From assembly GCF_009792795.1 (NCBI RefSeq), contig NZ_VKHQ01000002.1, positions 186,001-250,000 of the forward strand: a stretch of DNA of 64,000 nucleotides. The letters run 5' to 3'. The notes beneath the pieces were generated by a model. The model did no database searches, had not been told where the DNA came from, and was given only the letters and a program-made list of their open reading frames with translations. The first letter of the stretch is position 1; each line of letters starts with the position of its first letter. The stretch comes from Cognatiluteimonas profundi (GTDB lineage Bacteria > Pseudomonadota > Gammaproteobacteria > Xanthomonadales > Xanthomonadaceae). Both the position numbers and the translations under genes were made by a program. Positions 10,446-18,870 of the stretch are shown piece after piece.

Positions 10446-10592
10446 CCCCTTCTCTTGCGGGAGAAAGGTGCCGACGGCGGATGAGGGTGTGGTGCGGTGA
10501 AGCGAACGGATGCGTGATGGAGGCGGATGCTGCCGGTCATCGACCAGCGCTCCGCCGCTTCACCCCTGGCCCTCTCGCTGAGGAGAGGGCTC
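10446..10592. repeat. Intergenic palindromic repeat between lemA and M48 genes
   Basis: About 147 bp fill the gap between two co-oriented genes. One end holds a hairpin-forming TTCTC-TTGCG-GGAGAA unit followed by GCCGACGGCGGATGAGGGTG. The other end has an 8-bp stem (GCCCTCTC at 10569-10576 with GAGAGGGC at 10583-10590). The wording resembles dispersed intergenic repeats common in Xanthomonadaceae genomes. Only one copy is seen in this window, so repeat status rests on family resemblance. Confidence 0.5.
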
Positions 10593-10597
10593 CGGGA

Positions 10598-11194
10598 TCA
10601 GAACTGCACCTTCGGCGCCGCGCGCACCTGCGCCTGGTCGGTCGCCGGAATTTCCAGCAGCGCCGCCGGTGCGAACTGGAACATGCCGGCCACAACGCTG
10701 GATGGAAACACTTCGCGGCGGTTGTTGTAGCCCATGACCGCGTCGTTGAAAGCCTGCCGGGCAAAGGCGACCTTGTTCTCCGTGGAGGTCAGCTCCTCGG
10801 ACAGCTGCATCATGTTCTGGTTCGCCTTGAGGTCCGGATAGGCCTCCGCGACCGCCATCAGGCGTCCCAGCGCGCCATTCAGGATCCCCTGCGAACTGGC
10901 CAGTTCCGCCATGGCGGCAGGATCGCCCGGGCTCGCCTTGGCCGCCGACAGGCCGCTCATCGCCGCCGTGCGCGCCGCGGTGACCGCCTCGAGGGTTTCG
11001 CGTTCGTGCTTGATGTAGCCCTTGGCCGTTTCGACCAGGTTCGGGATCAGGTCGAAGCGCCGCTGCAACTGCACGTCGATCTGCGCGAAGGCGTTCTTGA
11101 ATGCATTGCGGGCCGTGACCAGGCCGTTGAAGATACCGACCGCCCAAAGCGCCAGAACCACGATAATTGCCAGCAATATCAAAAGCGTGACCAT
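10598..11194 (-). CDS. lemA: LemA family protein
   Basis: 198 residues: an N-terminal membrane helix (LLILLAIIVVLALWAVG) with a very short cytoplasmic tail, then the conserved LemA body beginning FNGLVTARNAFKNAFAQIDVQ and RRFDLIPNLVETAKGY, predicted all-helical. The C-terminal FPSSVVAGMF and a terminal aromatic patch match the family. LemA proteins are membrane-anchored, of unclear biochemical function, and often travel with an M48 protease or TPM-domain protein, as here. Start 11194 is preceded by AAGGGGAAG. Confidence 0.93.
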   Translation of the reverse strand: MVTLLILLAIIVVLALWAVGIFNGLVTARNAFKNAFAQIDVQLQRRFDLIPNLVETAKGYIKHERETLEAVTAARTAAMSGLSAAKASPGDPAAMAELASSQGILNGALGRLMAVAEAYPDLKANQNMMQLSEELTSTENKVAFARQAFNDAVMGYNNRREVFPSSVVAGMFQFAPAALLEIPATDQAQVRAAPKVQF

Positions 11195-11233
11195 CGTTCT
11201 TCCCCTTGTTCATGCAAAGTGGAAATCAGGCGC

Positions 11234-11239
11234 TATGAT
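11234..11239 (+). promoter_or_regulatory. Putative -10 element for the serine hydrolase gene
   Basis: TATGAT lies 36 nt before the ATG of the beta-lactamase-like gene, with an AGGGGA ribosome-binding site downstream of it. No convincing -35 hexamer at 16-18 bp, so the call is tentative. Confidence 0.35.
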
Positions 11240-11274
11240 CCCTCTGCACGCAGCATACGCAGGGGACCAAGCCG

Positions 11275-12690
11275 ATGAAAGCACGCAACAATCGGCGCAA
11301 GGAACGCCTTGGCCGCGCGAGGCTGACGACGCTCGCGGTGCTGTTGCCACTGGCCCTGGGTTCGACCGCGCAGACCCCGGTGCGCTGGAGCGGCGTACAG
11401 ACGGCATCGCCCGTGGCCATGATCACGGCGACAACCGCCCAGCCCGTCGATGCGACACCCGTCGCCAGCCCGCGCCAGATTGCATATGCCCCGCCGCCGA
11501 AACGACTCGTGCCGCTCGCGGCTGGTTTCGACGTCCAGCGATTCGAGTCCATGGCGCAGGCGCTGGTCGCCAACCAGCGCGTACCCGGTCTTGCCATGGC
11601 CATCGTCAAGGACGGCCACATCCTCACCGCGCGCGGTTATGGCATCACCGACGTGCGTGCCGCCGAGCCGGTCGACGCGCATACCGTGTTCCGGCTTGCG
11701 TCATTGTCCAAGTCCTTCGCCGGCGCGGTCACCGGCCTGCTGGTGTCCCAGGGCGCGTTGCGCTGGGACAGCAAGCTGACCAACTACATGCCGGCACTGC
11801 GGCTGTCCGATCCAACCGCGGCGCAGGAACTCACGGTTGCCGAAGTCCTCAGCCAACGCGTCGGACTGACGCACAACACCTATGACCGCGACCTGGAAGC
11901 GAACGTCGACTATCGCACCCTGGTGCAGAAACTCGCGTACGCGCCGATGGCGTGCCGGCCGGGCCAATGCTATGGCTACCAGAACATCGCCTTCAGCCTG
12001 ATCGGCGATGTCGTGTTCGCCGTCACCGGCAAGTTCTATGGGGAAACGCTGGCGAGCCGCGTCTTCAAGCCACTGGGCATGAACGACGCGAGCACCGGCC
12101 TGGAAGGCATCGAGTCGAGTCCACGCTGGGCCAAGCCGCATGTGCGCGGCGGCGGCGGCTGGGTGTCGCTGATGCCCAAGCCGGCCTATTACGAAGTCAC
12201 TCCCGCCGCCGGCGTCAACGCGAGCATCAGTGACATGGCGCAGTGGCTGATCGCCCAGACCGGCCATCGTCCCGACGTGCTGTCCGACTCGCTGCTGGCG
12301 ACGCTCCACTCACCGGTGATCAACACGCCAAGCGAACTGCGTGGGTCGTCCTGGCGGGGCGAGCGCCTCAACGCCGCTGGCTACGCACTGGGCTGGCGGG
12401 TCTACGACTATGCCGGCCACCGCGTGGTGTTCCATGGTGGCGCCGTGCAGGGCTATCGCGGCGTCGTCGCGCTGCTACCTGAGAGCGACATGGGCGTGGC
12501 CATCCTGTGGAACAGCGAGAGCTCGCTGCCAAGCGGCTTGATGCCGACCATCCTGGACACCGCCATCGGCCTGACGCCGCACTGGCTCGACGGACGCACG
12601 CTGGGTGACACCCTGTATGCGCACGGCGCCGACAACGACAACGACGCGCCTGGCGTCGAGTCGTCCACTGCGCAGGCAAAGCCGAAGTAA
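11275..12690 (+). CDS. Secreted serine hydrolase, beta-lactamase/class C family
   Basis: 471 residues. A basic N-terminus followed by a hydrophobic stretch (TTLAVLLPLALGSTAQ) looks like a signal peptide. The catalytic triad motifs of class C beta-lactamases/DD-peptidases/esterases are present: SLSK (S143, K146), YQN (Y235) and HGG (H387). Members hydrolyse beta-lactams, D-Ala peptides or esters in the periplasm. The region after HGG carries LLPESDMGVAILWNSES, typical of the Pfam beta-lactamase family. It lacks clear features of dedicated AmpC enzymes, so esterase or peptidase activity is as likely as resistance. RBS AGGGGA 8 nt upstream. Divergent from lemA. Confidence 0.9.
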   Translation: MKARNNRRKERLGRARLTTLAVLLPLALGSTAQTPVRWSGVQTASPVAMITATTAQPVDATPVASPRQIAYAPPPKRLVPLAAGFDVQRFESMAQALVANQRVPGLAMAIVKDGHILTARGYGITDVRAAEPVDAHTVFRLASLSKSFAGAVTGLLVSQGALRWDSKLTNYMPALRLSDPTAAQELTVAEVLSQRVGLTHNTYDRDLEANVDYRTLVQKLAYAPMACRPGQCYGYQNIAFSLIGDVVFAVTGKFYGETLASRVFKPLGMNDASTGLEGIESSPRWAKPHVRGGGGWVSLMPKPAYYEVTPAAGVNASISDMAQWLIAQTGHRPDVLSDSLLATLHSPVINTPSELRGSSWRGERLNAAGYALGWRVYDYAGHRVVFHGGAVQGYRGVVALLPESDMGVAILWNSESSLPSGLMPTILDTAIGLTPHWLDGRTLGDTLYAHGADNDNDAPGVESSTAQAKPK

Positions 12691-12956
12691 GCCTTCGTTT
12701 CGCTGGACGGTCCAGGTGGTTGCACGGAGCGTCCTGCGATCGACCTGCTGTTGTCCGAGGCATGCGAGGGTGCTTCGGCGCCGCGGGGTGAGTCCTCTCG
12801 CGGTGAGCGCCGTGGCGCTGCGGGTCTCGCCGAGTCGCTGGGGACGGGCTACGGCCGGCAATCCATCAGGACGTCATGAGGCTCGCTGGCCCGGTGCGAT
12901 CAGCGCGCGGCGGCGCGGCGCATGGTTGCGCATGACGCATCCATCGGCAGCGCCAT
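12691..12956. other. Intergenic stretch, no gene recognised
   Basis: Between the hydrolase stop and the terminator of the H1-like gene. GC-rich, with no open frame showing family resemblance and no tRNA-like or repeat structure that I can see. Confidence 0.5.
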
Positions 12957-12995
12957 AAAAAAACTCCCTCTCCGCCTGGGCGTGCGGAGAGGGAG
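12957..12995 (-). terminator. Rho-independent terminator of the H1-like gene
   Basis: A perfect 12-bp stem (CTCCCTCTCCGC with its complement) and an 8-nt loop are followed on the minus strand by seven T residues. It lies 28 bp after the H1-like stop codon. Confidence 0.9.
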
Positions 12996-13022
12996 CTCGA
13001 TTGACGGCTTATCGGGACTTGC

Positions 13023-13514
13023 TTACATCATTGGCGCCGGCGCGGAAGGCATGGCCACTGGGGCCGCCCTACGCTTCGCCGGACGCTTCGCCTTCTTGGC
13101 AGCAGGCTTCTTGGCCGCTTTCTTCGCGGTCTTCTTGGCGGCAGGACGCTTCGCCGCCTTCTTGGCGGTCTTCTTGGCGGCCTTGCGCGGTGCTGCCTTG
13201 CGGGCGGTCTTCTTCGCGGTCTTCTTTGCAGCCTTCTTGGCTGTCTTCTTGGCTGGCCGCTTGGCTACCTTGCGGGTTGCCTTCTTTGCGGTCTTCTTGG
13301 CGGCCTTCTTCGCAGGACGACGCTTGGCAGCCGTCTTCTTGGTGGCCTTCTTTGCAGTCTTCTTCGCAGCCTTGCGTGCAGTCTTCTTCGCGGCCGGCTT
13401 CTTGGCTGCGGACTTGCGCACGGTCTTCTTGGCGGCTTTCTTCGCCGCCGGTTTCTTGGCGACTTTCTTCGTCGCCTTCTTGGCGGACTTCTTGGCAGCT
13501 TTCTTCATGGCCAT
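13023..13514 (-). CDS. Histone H1-like Lys/Ala-rich DNA-binding protein
   Basis: About 163 residues, almost entirely repeats of the type KKAAKKT/KPAAKK with scattered Arg, and a short non-repetitive tail APVAMPSAPAPMM. This composition matches bacterial H1-like proteins (AlgP/Hc1-type C-termini) that bind nucleic acid non-specifically and condense DNA. No folded domain precedes the repeats. Start 13514 (MAMKK) is chosen because GAGGAG lies 7 nt upstream; ATG 13508 is two codons later. It ends at a strong terminator. The frame opposite on the plus strand is a low-complexity mirror and is not a gene. Repeat number is likely to vary between strains. Confidence 0.87.
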   Translation of the reverse strand: MAMKKAAKKSAKKATKKVAKKPAAKKAAKKTVRKSAAKKPAAKKTARKAAKKTAKKATKKTAAKRRPAKKAAKKTAKKATRKVAKRPAKKTAKKAAKKTAKKTARKAAPRKAAKKTAKKAAKRPAAKKTAKKAAKKPAAKKAKRPAKRRAAPVAMPSAPAPMM

Positions 13515-13651
13515 GGAATGGCTCCTCGTCAGTGAACTTTCGGGTACTGCGGCCCAGTGCAAAACAACATCGCGGGTATCGGACCCGCGACCAACCGCCG
13601 ACGCGCAAGGCGCGCCGGAACGGATCTGGTGCGCCGGGAGAAACCACCCCG

Positions 13652-13828
13652 GCAATAAAAAACCTGCATCGCAAAACGATGCAGGCTGGAATCTTGTGAG
13701 CGGTCGATGCGTTTCGCGGGGGAGATGTTGCCCGCGTCCACCTTCAAGACTGTCAGGGCGGAGGGCTTCGTTGCGCTGCTCGTTGTCCGGGTTGTTCGAC
13801 TCACTCTCTTCTGCAGGTCATGTCTGCT
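13652..13828 (-). ncRNA. Candidate small RNA or attenuated leader of the H1-like gene (about 177 nt)
   Basis: A consensus-like promoter (13835-13863) and an intrinsic terminator (13657-13685) bracket about 177 nt with no recognisable protein. Internal features on the RNA are a CGCGGG/CCCGCG hairpin whose loop and flank read AUCUCCCCC, an exposed CCCUCC stretch, and a GUGAG/CUCAC long-range pairing. C-rich unpaired segments are typical of sRNAs that bind Shine-Dalgarno sequences. The same transcript, if it reads through, would be the 5' leader of the H1-like gene starting 143 nt downstream. I do not recognise an Rfam family; it does not look like 6S or tmRNA. Confidence 0.5.
13657..13685 (-). 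terminator. Intrinsic terminator of the small RNA unit
   Basis: A 9-bp stem CCTGCATCG/CGATGCAGG with a 5-nt loop is followed on the minus strand by TTTTTTATTGCCGG. Confidence 0.88.
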
Positions 13829-13834
13829 GCGCGA

Positions 13835-13863
13835 AACCTAATCACGGTTTTTTCCAGTGTCAA
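13835..13863 (-). promoter_or_regulatory. Sigma70-type promoter driving the small RNA/leader
   Basis: On the minus strand a perfect TTGACA -35 (13858-13863) is separated by exactly 17 bp from TAGGTT (13835-13840), predicting a start near 13828. It is the best -35/-10 pair seen in the window. Confidence 0.65.
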
Positions 13864-14227
13864 CACCTTGGACGAATTATTTTCAGGGCCGGCGCCGATC
13901 CGTCCCGGCGCCGAGCGACGATCGGATGCGCGATCCGCACGCCGACGCGCACGCGTGTTCGTCGCCGCATTGTCGCGACTGTTCCGAAACCGCTTTTTTT
14001 CAGCGCTTTTATTTGCAGGCGTTTGCCGCGCGCTTGCATTGCATGGCGCCACGGTCGCCGACACTTGCGGCCCGGACATGTCCGTCGACGTCGCGCACGG
14101 GGCTCGAAAATAATTTCGCGAGGCGGCCGATTTTGGCGCTGCACAAATGGTTTTGCGCGAGAAATGCGCGAACAATTCCTGGCATGCGGAGCCGACGCGG
14201 CGGGTGCGCGCGCGTCATGCCGGCAAT
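13864..14227. other. Intergenic stretch with AT-rich patches, no gene recognised
   Basis: Lies between the small RNA promoter and the gcvPA terminator. It contains runs such as CTTTTTTTTCAG and AATTATTTT that stand out from the GC-rich background, but no open frame with family resemblance. Confidence 0.45.
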
Positions 14228-14257
14228 AAAAAACCCGCTCCGTCGCCGGAGCGGGTT
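14228..14257 (-). terminator. Rho-independent terminator of the gcv operon
   Basis: Stem CCCGCTCCG/CGGAGCGGG with a TCGC tetraloop, then TTTTTTATTGCCGG on the minus strand, 25 bp after the gcvPA stop. Confidence 0.9.
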
Positions 14258-14281
14258 GTCGTCGGCAAGGCGCGTCGGTCG

Positions 14282-15631
14282 TCAGCGCAGGACGTCGGCG
14301 AGCGCCCCGGCGAATGCATCGAGGTCGGACCCGCTCTTGGTTTCGGTGGTGCACACCAGCAAGGCGTCGCCGTGCTCGGGGTATTCCTCACCCAGCGAAA
14401 CACCCGCCACGATCTTCCTGGCGGCGAGCGCATCCACGACATCGGCGGCCGGCCTGGGCAGCTTGAGGGCGAGCTCGTGGAAGTGGACATGGCCGGGGAA
14501 AAGCGGCTCGACGCCGGGAATCCGAAGCAGCCGTTCGCGCAGGGCGCGCAGGTTCGCGGCGGAGGACGCCGCCACCTTGCGCAGGCCATCGGGACCCAGC
14601 AGCGACATGTAGATGGTCGCGGCCGTGACCAGCAAGCCCTGGTTGGTGCAGATGTTCGAGGTGGCCTTCGCGCGGCGGATGTGTTGCTCGCGCGCCTGCA
14701 GCGTCAGCGTGAAGCCGCCCTTGCCGTCGAGGTCGGTGGTGCGGCCGACGATGCGTCCCGGCAGGTTGCGCACCAACTCCTTCTTGCAGGCGAGGAAACC
14801 GAAGTACGGACCGCCCGACGACAGCGGCACGCCGAGCGGCTGGCCGTCGCCGCAGGTGATGTCGGCGCCCGTCGCGCCCCAGGAGCCCGGCGCCTCCAGC
14901 AATGCCAGCGACATCGGATTGACCACCGCGATCACGAGCGCGCCGCGCGCATGCGCCGCATCGGTCAGGCCGGCGACGTCCTCCAGCACGCCGAAGAAAT
15001 TCGGTTGCGGCACGATCAGCGCGGTGAAGTCTCCGTCGATCGCGGCGACGGCAGCGGGATCGAGCGCGCCGCCGGGGCACGGCAGGGTGACGATCTCGAT
15101 GCCCTGCAGTTCGATGATCGCCTGCATGGTCTTGCGATACGCCGGATGCAGCGACTCGGGCACCAGTACGCGGCGCGGGCCCTTGCGCGCGCTGCGCTCG
15201 GCCATCAGCACCGCTTCGGCGACGGCGGTGGCGCCGTCGTACATCGAGGCATTGCTGATGTCCATGCCGGTCAGGCGGGTCATCATCGTCTGGTATTCGT
15301 AGATCAGCTGCAGCGTGCCCTGGCTCGCCTCGGCCTGGTACGGGGTATAGGCGGAGTAGAACTCGCCGCGACCGACGATCTGCCAGATCGCCGCCGGGAT
15401 GTGGTGCTCGTACGCCCCGGCGCCGGCGAAGTTCAGCACCGCCTCGTCCTGCCTGGCGCGATCGCGCATCAGCCGGACGACGTCCATCTCCGACAGGCCT
15501 TCGGGGACCTTGGCCAGCGACTGCACCTTCAACGCCGACGGGATCTCGTCGAACAGGGTCTCGATGTCGGGTGCGCCGATGGCCTCGAGCATGCTGCGGA
15601 CGTCGGCTTCGGTGTGCGGGATGAAGGGCAT
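14282..15631 (-). CDS. gcvPA: Glycine dehydrogenase (decarboxylating) subunit 1, P-protein alpha
   Basis: 449 residues, the length of the N-terminal half-type subunit (GcvPA), not the roughly 950-residue fused P protein. Starts [15 protein letters not shown], and carries [25 protein letters not shown] and SNICTNQ, all characteristic. The PLP-binding lysine belongs to the partner subunit GcvPB, which is not in the window; a terminator follows this gene directly. With GcvPB, GcvH and GcvT it cleaves glycine to CO2, NH3 and methylene-THF. Third gene of a gcvT-gcvH-gcvPA minus-strand run. Start set at the family-consistent ATG; the frame is open further upstream. Confidence 0.95.
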   Translation of the reverse strand: MPFIPHTEADVRSMLEAIGAPDIETLFDEIPSALKVQSLAKVPEGLSEMDVVRLMRDRARQDEAVLNFAGAGAYEHHIPAAIWQIVGRGEFYSAYTPYQAEASQGTLQLIYEYQTMMTRLTGMDISNASMYDGATAVAEAVLMAERSARKGPRRVLVPESLHPAYRKTMQAIIELQGIEIVTLPCPGGALDPAAVAAIDGDFTALIVPQPNFFGVLEDVAGLTDAAHARGALVIAVVNPMSLALLEAPGSWGATGADITCGDGQPLGVPLSSGGPYFGFLACKKELVRNLPGRIVGRTTDLDGKGGFTLTLQAREQHIRRAKATSNICTNQGLLVTAATIYMSLLGPDGLRKVAASSAANLRALRERLLRIPGVEPLFPGHVHFHELALKLPRPAADVVDALAARKIVAGVSLGEEYPEHGDALLVCTTETKSGSDLDAFAGALADVLR

Positions 15632-15707
15632 GCGCTGGGTACCTGCTGAGTGCGGAAAAGACACCGGCCGCACACGGCGGCCGGCTGCAACGGATGTGGA
15701 CGACGGC

Positions 15708-16103
15708 CTAGTGGTCTTCGTCTTCGAGCAGTTCGGCGTAGGCGTCGGGATCCAGCAACTCGTTGAGCTCGCCCGGCTCCTCGGCCTCAATGACGAAGAT
15801 CCAGCCGTCGCCGTAGGCGTCCTCGTTGATGGTTTCCGGCTTGTCCGACAGCGCCGTGTTCACTTCAACGACCTTGCCGGTCACCGGACTGTAGACATCC
15901 GAGGCGGCCTTCACCGATTCGACCACGGCGCAGGCATTGCCTGCCTCGACGCGATCACCAACGGTCGGCAACTCCACGTACACCAGGTCGCCGAGCAATC
16001 CCTGTGCATGGTCGGAGATTCCGATGGTGACCTTCCCGTCGCCCTCGACGCGTGCCCACTCGTGGGATTTCAGGAACTTCAGGTCGCCGGGAATCTCGCT
16101 CAT
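15708..16103 (-). CDS. gcvH: Glycine cleavage system H protein
   Basis: 131 residues, normal family size. Carries the lipoylation motif VESVKAASD with Lys65 as the attachment site, and the N-terminal [21 protein letters not shown]. It shuttles the aminomethyl intermediate between the P and T proteins in the cytoplasm. Lies 77 bp upstream of gcvPA and 86 bp downstream of gcvT on the same strand, so the three probably share a transcript. GGAG lies 8 nt before the ATG. Confidence 0.97.
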   Translation of the reverse strand: MSEIPGDLKFLKSHEWARVEGDGKVTIGISDHAQGLLGDLVYVELPTVGDRVEAGNACAVVESVKAASDVYSPVTGKVVEVNTALSDKPETINEDAYGDGWIFVIEAEEPGELNELLDPDAYAELLEDEDH

Positions 16104-16189
16104 GGTGGGTCTCCGTGCTGGGGTCCGAGGGTGCGGCCGGACATGCCGAGGAAAGGGTGCCTAGTCTAGCGAAGCAAGCGTGCGAACGA

Positions 16190-17290
16190 TCAAATCCCGT
16201 CCTGCGCCTTGCCGTCCCGCACGAAGGGAAACTTCACGACCCGCACGGGGACATGCCTTCCGCGGATGTCCACGCGGACATCACCCGGCTCACCGGCTGG
16301 GACGCGCGCGAATGCGATCGCCTTGCCCAGCGTCGGCGAGAACGTGCCGGACAGGATCTCGCCCTCGCCCTGCGCAGTCAGCACCGGCTGGCCATGGCGC
16401 AGGACGCCCTTGTCGTCCATCACCAGCCCGACCATCTGCCGCGGAACGCCTTGCGCCTTTTGTGCTTCGAGCACCGGCCGACCGATGAAGTCGCGGCCCT
16501 CGTCGAGCGCGACGGTCCAGGCCAGCCCGGCTTCGTAAGGGGTGACGGTGTCGTCCATGTCCTGCCCGTACAGGTTCATGCCCGCTTCCAGGCGCAGCGT
16601 ATCGCGCGCACCCAGACCAGCCGGCTTCACGCCGGCGGCGAGCAGGGCGTTCCAGAGCGCAACCGTCCTGTCCTGCGGCACGACGATCTCGAATCCGTCC
16701 TCGCCGGTATAGCCGGTGCGGGCGACGAACAGCGGAGTGCCGTCCTTCGCCACCACCTGCGCGGCGGCGAACTTGCCGAGCTTGCCGGCAAGCTGCGCGC
16801 CGGCTTCGTCCAGCAGCCCGAGCACGCGCGTGCGCGCCGTCGGTCCCTGCACCGCGATCATCCCGAAGTCGCTGCGCTCGGTGACGTCGACAGCGAACGC
16901 CTGCGCCTGTGCCGCGATCCATGCCAGGTCCTTGTCGCGGGTGGCGGCGTTCACCACCAGGCGGAAGAAGTCCTCGGACATGTAATAGACGATCAGGTCG
17001 TCGATCACCCCGCCCTGCGGATTGAGCATCGTCGTATACAGCGCCTTGCCGGGCGTCTTGAGCTTGTCGACCGAGTTGGCCACCAGCCTGCGCAGGAATT
17101 CCCGCACCCGCGCGCCCTTCAGGTCGACCACCGTCATGTGCGAGACGTCGAACATCCCCGCGTCCCGACGCACCAGGTGGTGCTCCTCGACCTGGGAGCC
17201 GTAATGCAACGGCATGTCCCAACCGCCGAAATCGACCATCTTGGCGCCAAGTGCGCGATGGGCATCGTTGAGCACGGTCTTCTGGGTCAT
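16190..17290 (-). CDS. gcvT: Glycine cleavage system aminomethyltransferase (T protein)
   Basis: 366 residues. Folate-binding aminomethyltransferase signatures include [47 protein letters not shown] and FIGRPVLE. It releases ammonia from the H-protein-bound intermediate and makes 5,10-methylene-THF. First gene of the gcv run. I searched the 105 bp upstream for the glycine-riboswitch core and did not see it. Start 17290 fits the family N-terminus; the upstream extension of the frame is not supported. Confidence 0.97.
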   Translation of the reverse strand: MTQKTVLNDAHRALGAKMVDFGGWDMPLHYGSQVEEHHLVRRDAGMFDVSHMTVVDLKGARVREFLRRLVANSVDKLKTPGKALYTTMLNPQGGVIDDLIVYYMSEDFFRLVVNAATRDKDLAWIAAQAQAFAVDVTERSDFGMIAVQGPTARTRVLGLLDEAGAQLAGKLGKFAAAQVVAKDGTPLFVARTGYTGEDGFEIVVPQDRTVALWNALLAAGVKPAGLGARDTLRLEAGMNLYGQDMDDTVTPYEAGLAWTVALDEGRDFIGRPVLEAQKAQGVPRQMVGLVMDDKGVLRHGQPVLTAQGEGEILSGTFSPTLGKAIAFARVPAGEPGDVRVDIRGRHVPVRVVKFPFVRDGKAQDGI

Positions 17291-17395
17291 GGGCGGTATC
17301 CGGCGGGGAAGCCGGTGATTATCCCACGGAGCAATCCGCCCGCCCGCCTGCCCCGTTGCGCGACCGCGACACATCGTCGGCGGATGGACCTGCGA

Positions 17396-17830
17396 TCAGG
17401 CGGTCGGCACCACGCGCAGGGTCATCCCGTCGGCGCCCACCACCCGCACCGGGGTGCCCACCGGCAAGTCGGGGCCGCTCACGTCCCACAGCGCGTCGGC
17501 AATCTGCACGCGACCACGCCCGTTGACGATGGCCGATTCCAGCGGCACAACCCGGTCGACGAGTTGTGCGGCGCGCCGATTGAGCATCGGCTGGTCGCTG
17601 ACGCGATCGGCGCGCGTGAACCACGTCCGGTAGACGAAAATCGACACGAAGCTGAGCAACACGAACGCGGCGACCTGGGCCAGCAACGAGATGCCCGGCA
17701 CCAGCAGCACGCCGACGAAGACCACGACGGCCGCGAATCCGAGCCACAGCATGAATGCGCCAGGCGCGAGCGCCTCGGCGGCGAACAGCAACAACGCCGC
17801 GGCTCCCCAGGCGAACACGTCCCAACGCAT
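17396..17830 (-). CDS. NfeD-like membrane protein
   Basis: 144 residues. Two or three N-terminal helices (about 5-75) are followed by a soluble OB-fold-like domain with NGRGRVQIADALWDV and GTPVRVVGADGMTLRV, the NfeD C-terminal pattern. This is the short NfeD form without a ClpP-like protease domain. It starts two nucleotides after the stop of the SPFH gene, a classic SPFH-NfeD coupled pair thought to organise membrane microdomains. Confidence 0.92.
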   Translation of the reverse strand: MRWDVFAWGAAALLLFAAEALAPGAFMLWLGFAAVVVFVGVLLVPGISLLAQVAAFVLLSFVSIFVYRTWFTRADRVSDQPMLNRRAAQLVDRVVPLESAIVNGRGRVQIADALWDVSGPDLPVGTPVRVVGADGMTLRVVPTA

Positions 17831-17832
17831 GC

Positions 17833-18798
17833 TCAGGCTCCCGTGCGTGGCGAGGGTGCCGGTGCGGCGACGCCGCGGGACGGTTGCCGATCCATCGCCT
17901 CGCGCGCCAGTTCGGCGATGCCGCCGAGCGAGCCGATGATGCCGGCCGACTCCATCGGCATCATCACGAACTTCTGGTTCGGTGCTTCGGCCAGCGACTT
18001 GAAGGCCTCGATGTATTTCTGCGCGACGAAGTAATTGATGGCCTGCACGTTGCCGTTGGCGATCGCGTTGGAGACGAGTTCGGTCGCCTTCGCCTCGGCC
18101 CCGGCCAGGCGCTCGCGCGCTTCGGCCTGGCGGAAGGCTGCTTCGCGATTGCCTTCGGCTTCCAGGATGGTCGCCTGCTTCTCGCCCTCGGCCTTCAGGA
18201 TCGCGGCCTGGCGGAAACCTTCCGCCTCGAGGATGTTGGCGCGCTTCTCGCGCTCGGCCTTCATCTGTCGCGCCATCGACTCGATCAGGTCGCGCGGCGG
18301 CGCGATGTCCTTCAGCTCGATGCGGTTGACCTTGATGCCCCAGGGATGCGTGGCCTGGTCGACCGCGACCAGCACCTTGGTGTTGATCTCGTCGCGCTTG
18401 GACAGCGACTCGTCCAGGTCCATCGAGCCGATAGCGGTACGGATGTTGGTCATGACCAGGTTGAGGATGGCGATCTCCAGCGTCGCCACTTCGTACGCGG
18501 CCTTGGCCGCGTCGAGCACCTGGAAGAACACGATGCCGTCGACCTTGACGACTGCGTTGTCCTTGGTGATCACGTCCTGGCTGGGGACTTCGAGCACCTG
18601 TTCCATCATGTTGATCTTGCGCCCGACGCCATACATCACCGGCACCAGGAAGTGCAGTCCGGGACTCAAGGTGTGCGTGTAGCGGCCGAAGCGTTCGACC
18701 GTCCATTCGTAACCCTGCGGAACCATGCGCACCGTCTTGAACAACACGACGATGCCTGCGACCAGCAGGACCATTGCGAGCAACGAGCCACTGAACAT
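17833..18798 (-). CDS. qmcA: SPFH/stomatin-like membrane protein (QmcA type)
   Basis: 321 residues. One N-terminal transmembrane helix precedes an SPFH domain ([28 protein letters not shown]) and a long helical, coiled-coil-prone region with [19 protein letters not shown] repeats. Such proteins oligomerise at the inner membrane and often bind proteases or scaffold lipid domains. The start at 18798 has GGGGGAG 8 nt upstream; a GTG at 18807 is the alternative. Paired with NfeD downstream. The gene symbol is by similarity to E. coli QmcA. Confidence 0.92.
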   Translation of the reverse strand: MFSGSLLAMVLLVAGIVVLFKTVRMVPQGYEWTVERFGRYTHTLSPGLHFLVPVMYGVGRKINMMEQVLEVPSQDVITKDNAVVKVDGIVFFQVLDAAKAAYEVATLEIAILNLVMTNIRTAIGSMDLDESLSKRDEINTKVLVAVDQATHPWGIKVNRIELKDIAPPRDLIESMARQMKAEREKRANILEAEGFRQAAILKAEGEKQATILEAEGNREAAFRQAEARERLAGAEAKATELVSNAIANGNVQAINYFVAQKYIEAFKSLAEAPNQKFVMMPMESAGIIGSLGGIAELAREAMDRQPSRGVAAPAPSPRTGA

Positions 18799-18870
18799 TG
18801 GCGACACTCCCCCGGAACCGATGGTGAGTATAGGCCCGCTCCCGCCCCGCTCCGGTCGGGACAGGCCGCG

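Noticed and set aside
13529..13804. A 91-codon minus-strand frame (GTG start) through the small RNA unit
   Set aside because: The intrinsic terminator lies inside it, third-position GC is lower than in neighbours, and it shows no family resemblance. A short leader peptide cannot be excluded.
13652..13828. 6S RNA
   Set aside because: No large central bubble closed by long complementary arms, and no ygfA/zapA neighbour.
12922..14229. A 435-codon plus-strand frame rich in Phe/Ala
   Set aside because: It is the antisense reading of the Lys/Ala repeats of the H1-like gene.
17291..17395. Glycine riboswitch before gcvT
   Set aside because: Looked for in the 105-bp gap; the conserved core blocks are absent and the gap is too short for the tandem aptamer.
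16052..18034. A 660-codon plus-strand frame
   Set aside because: Antisense to gcvT, nfeD and part of the SPFH gene, all with clear family motifs.
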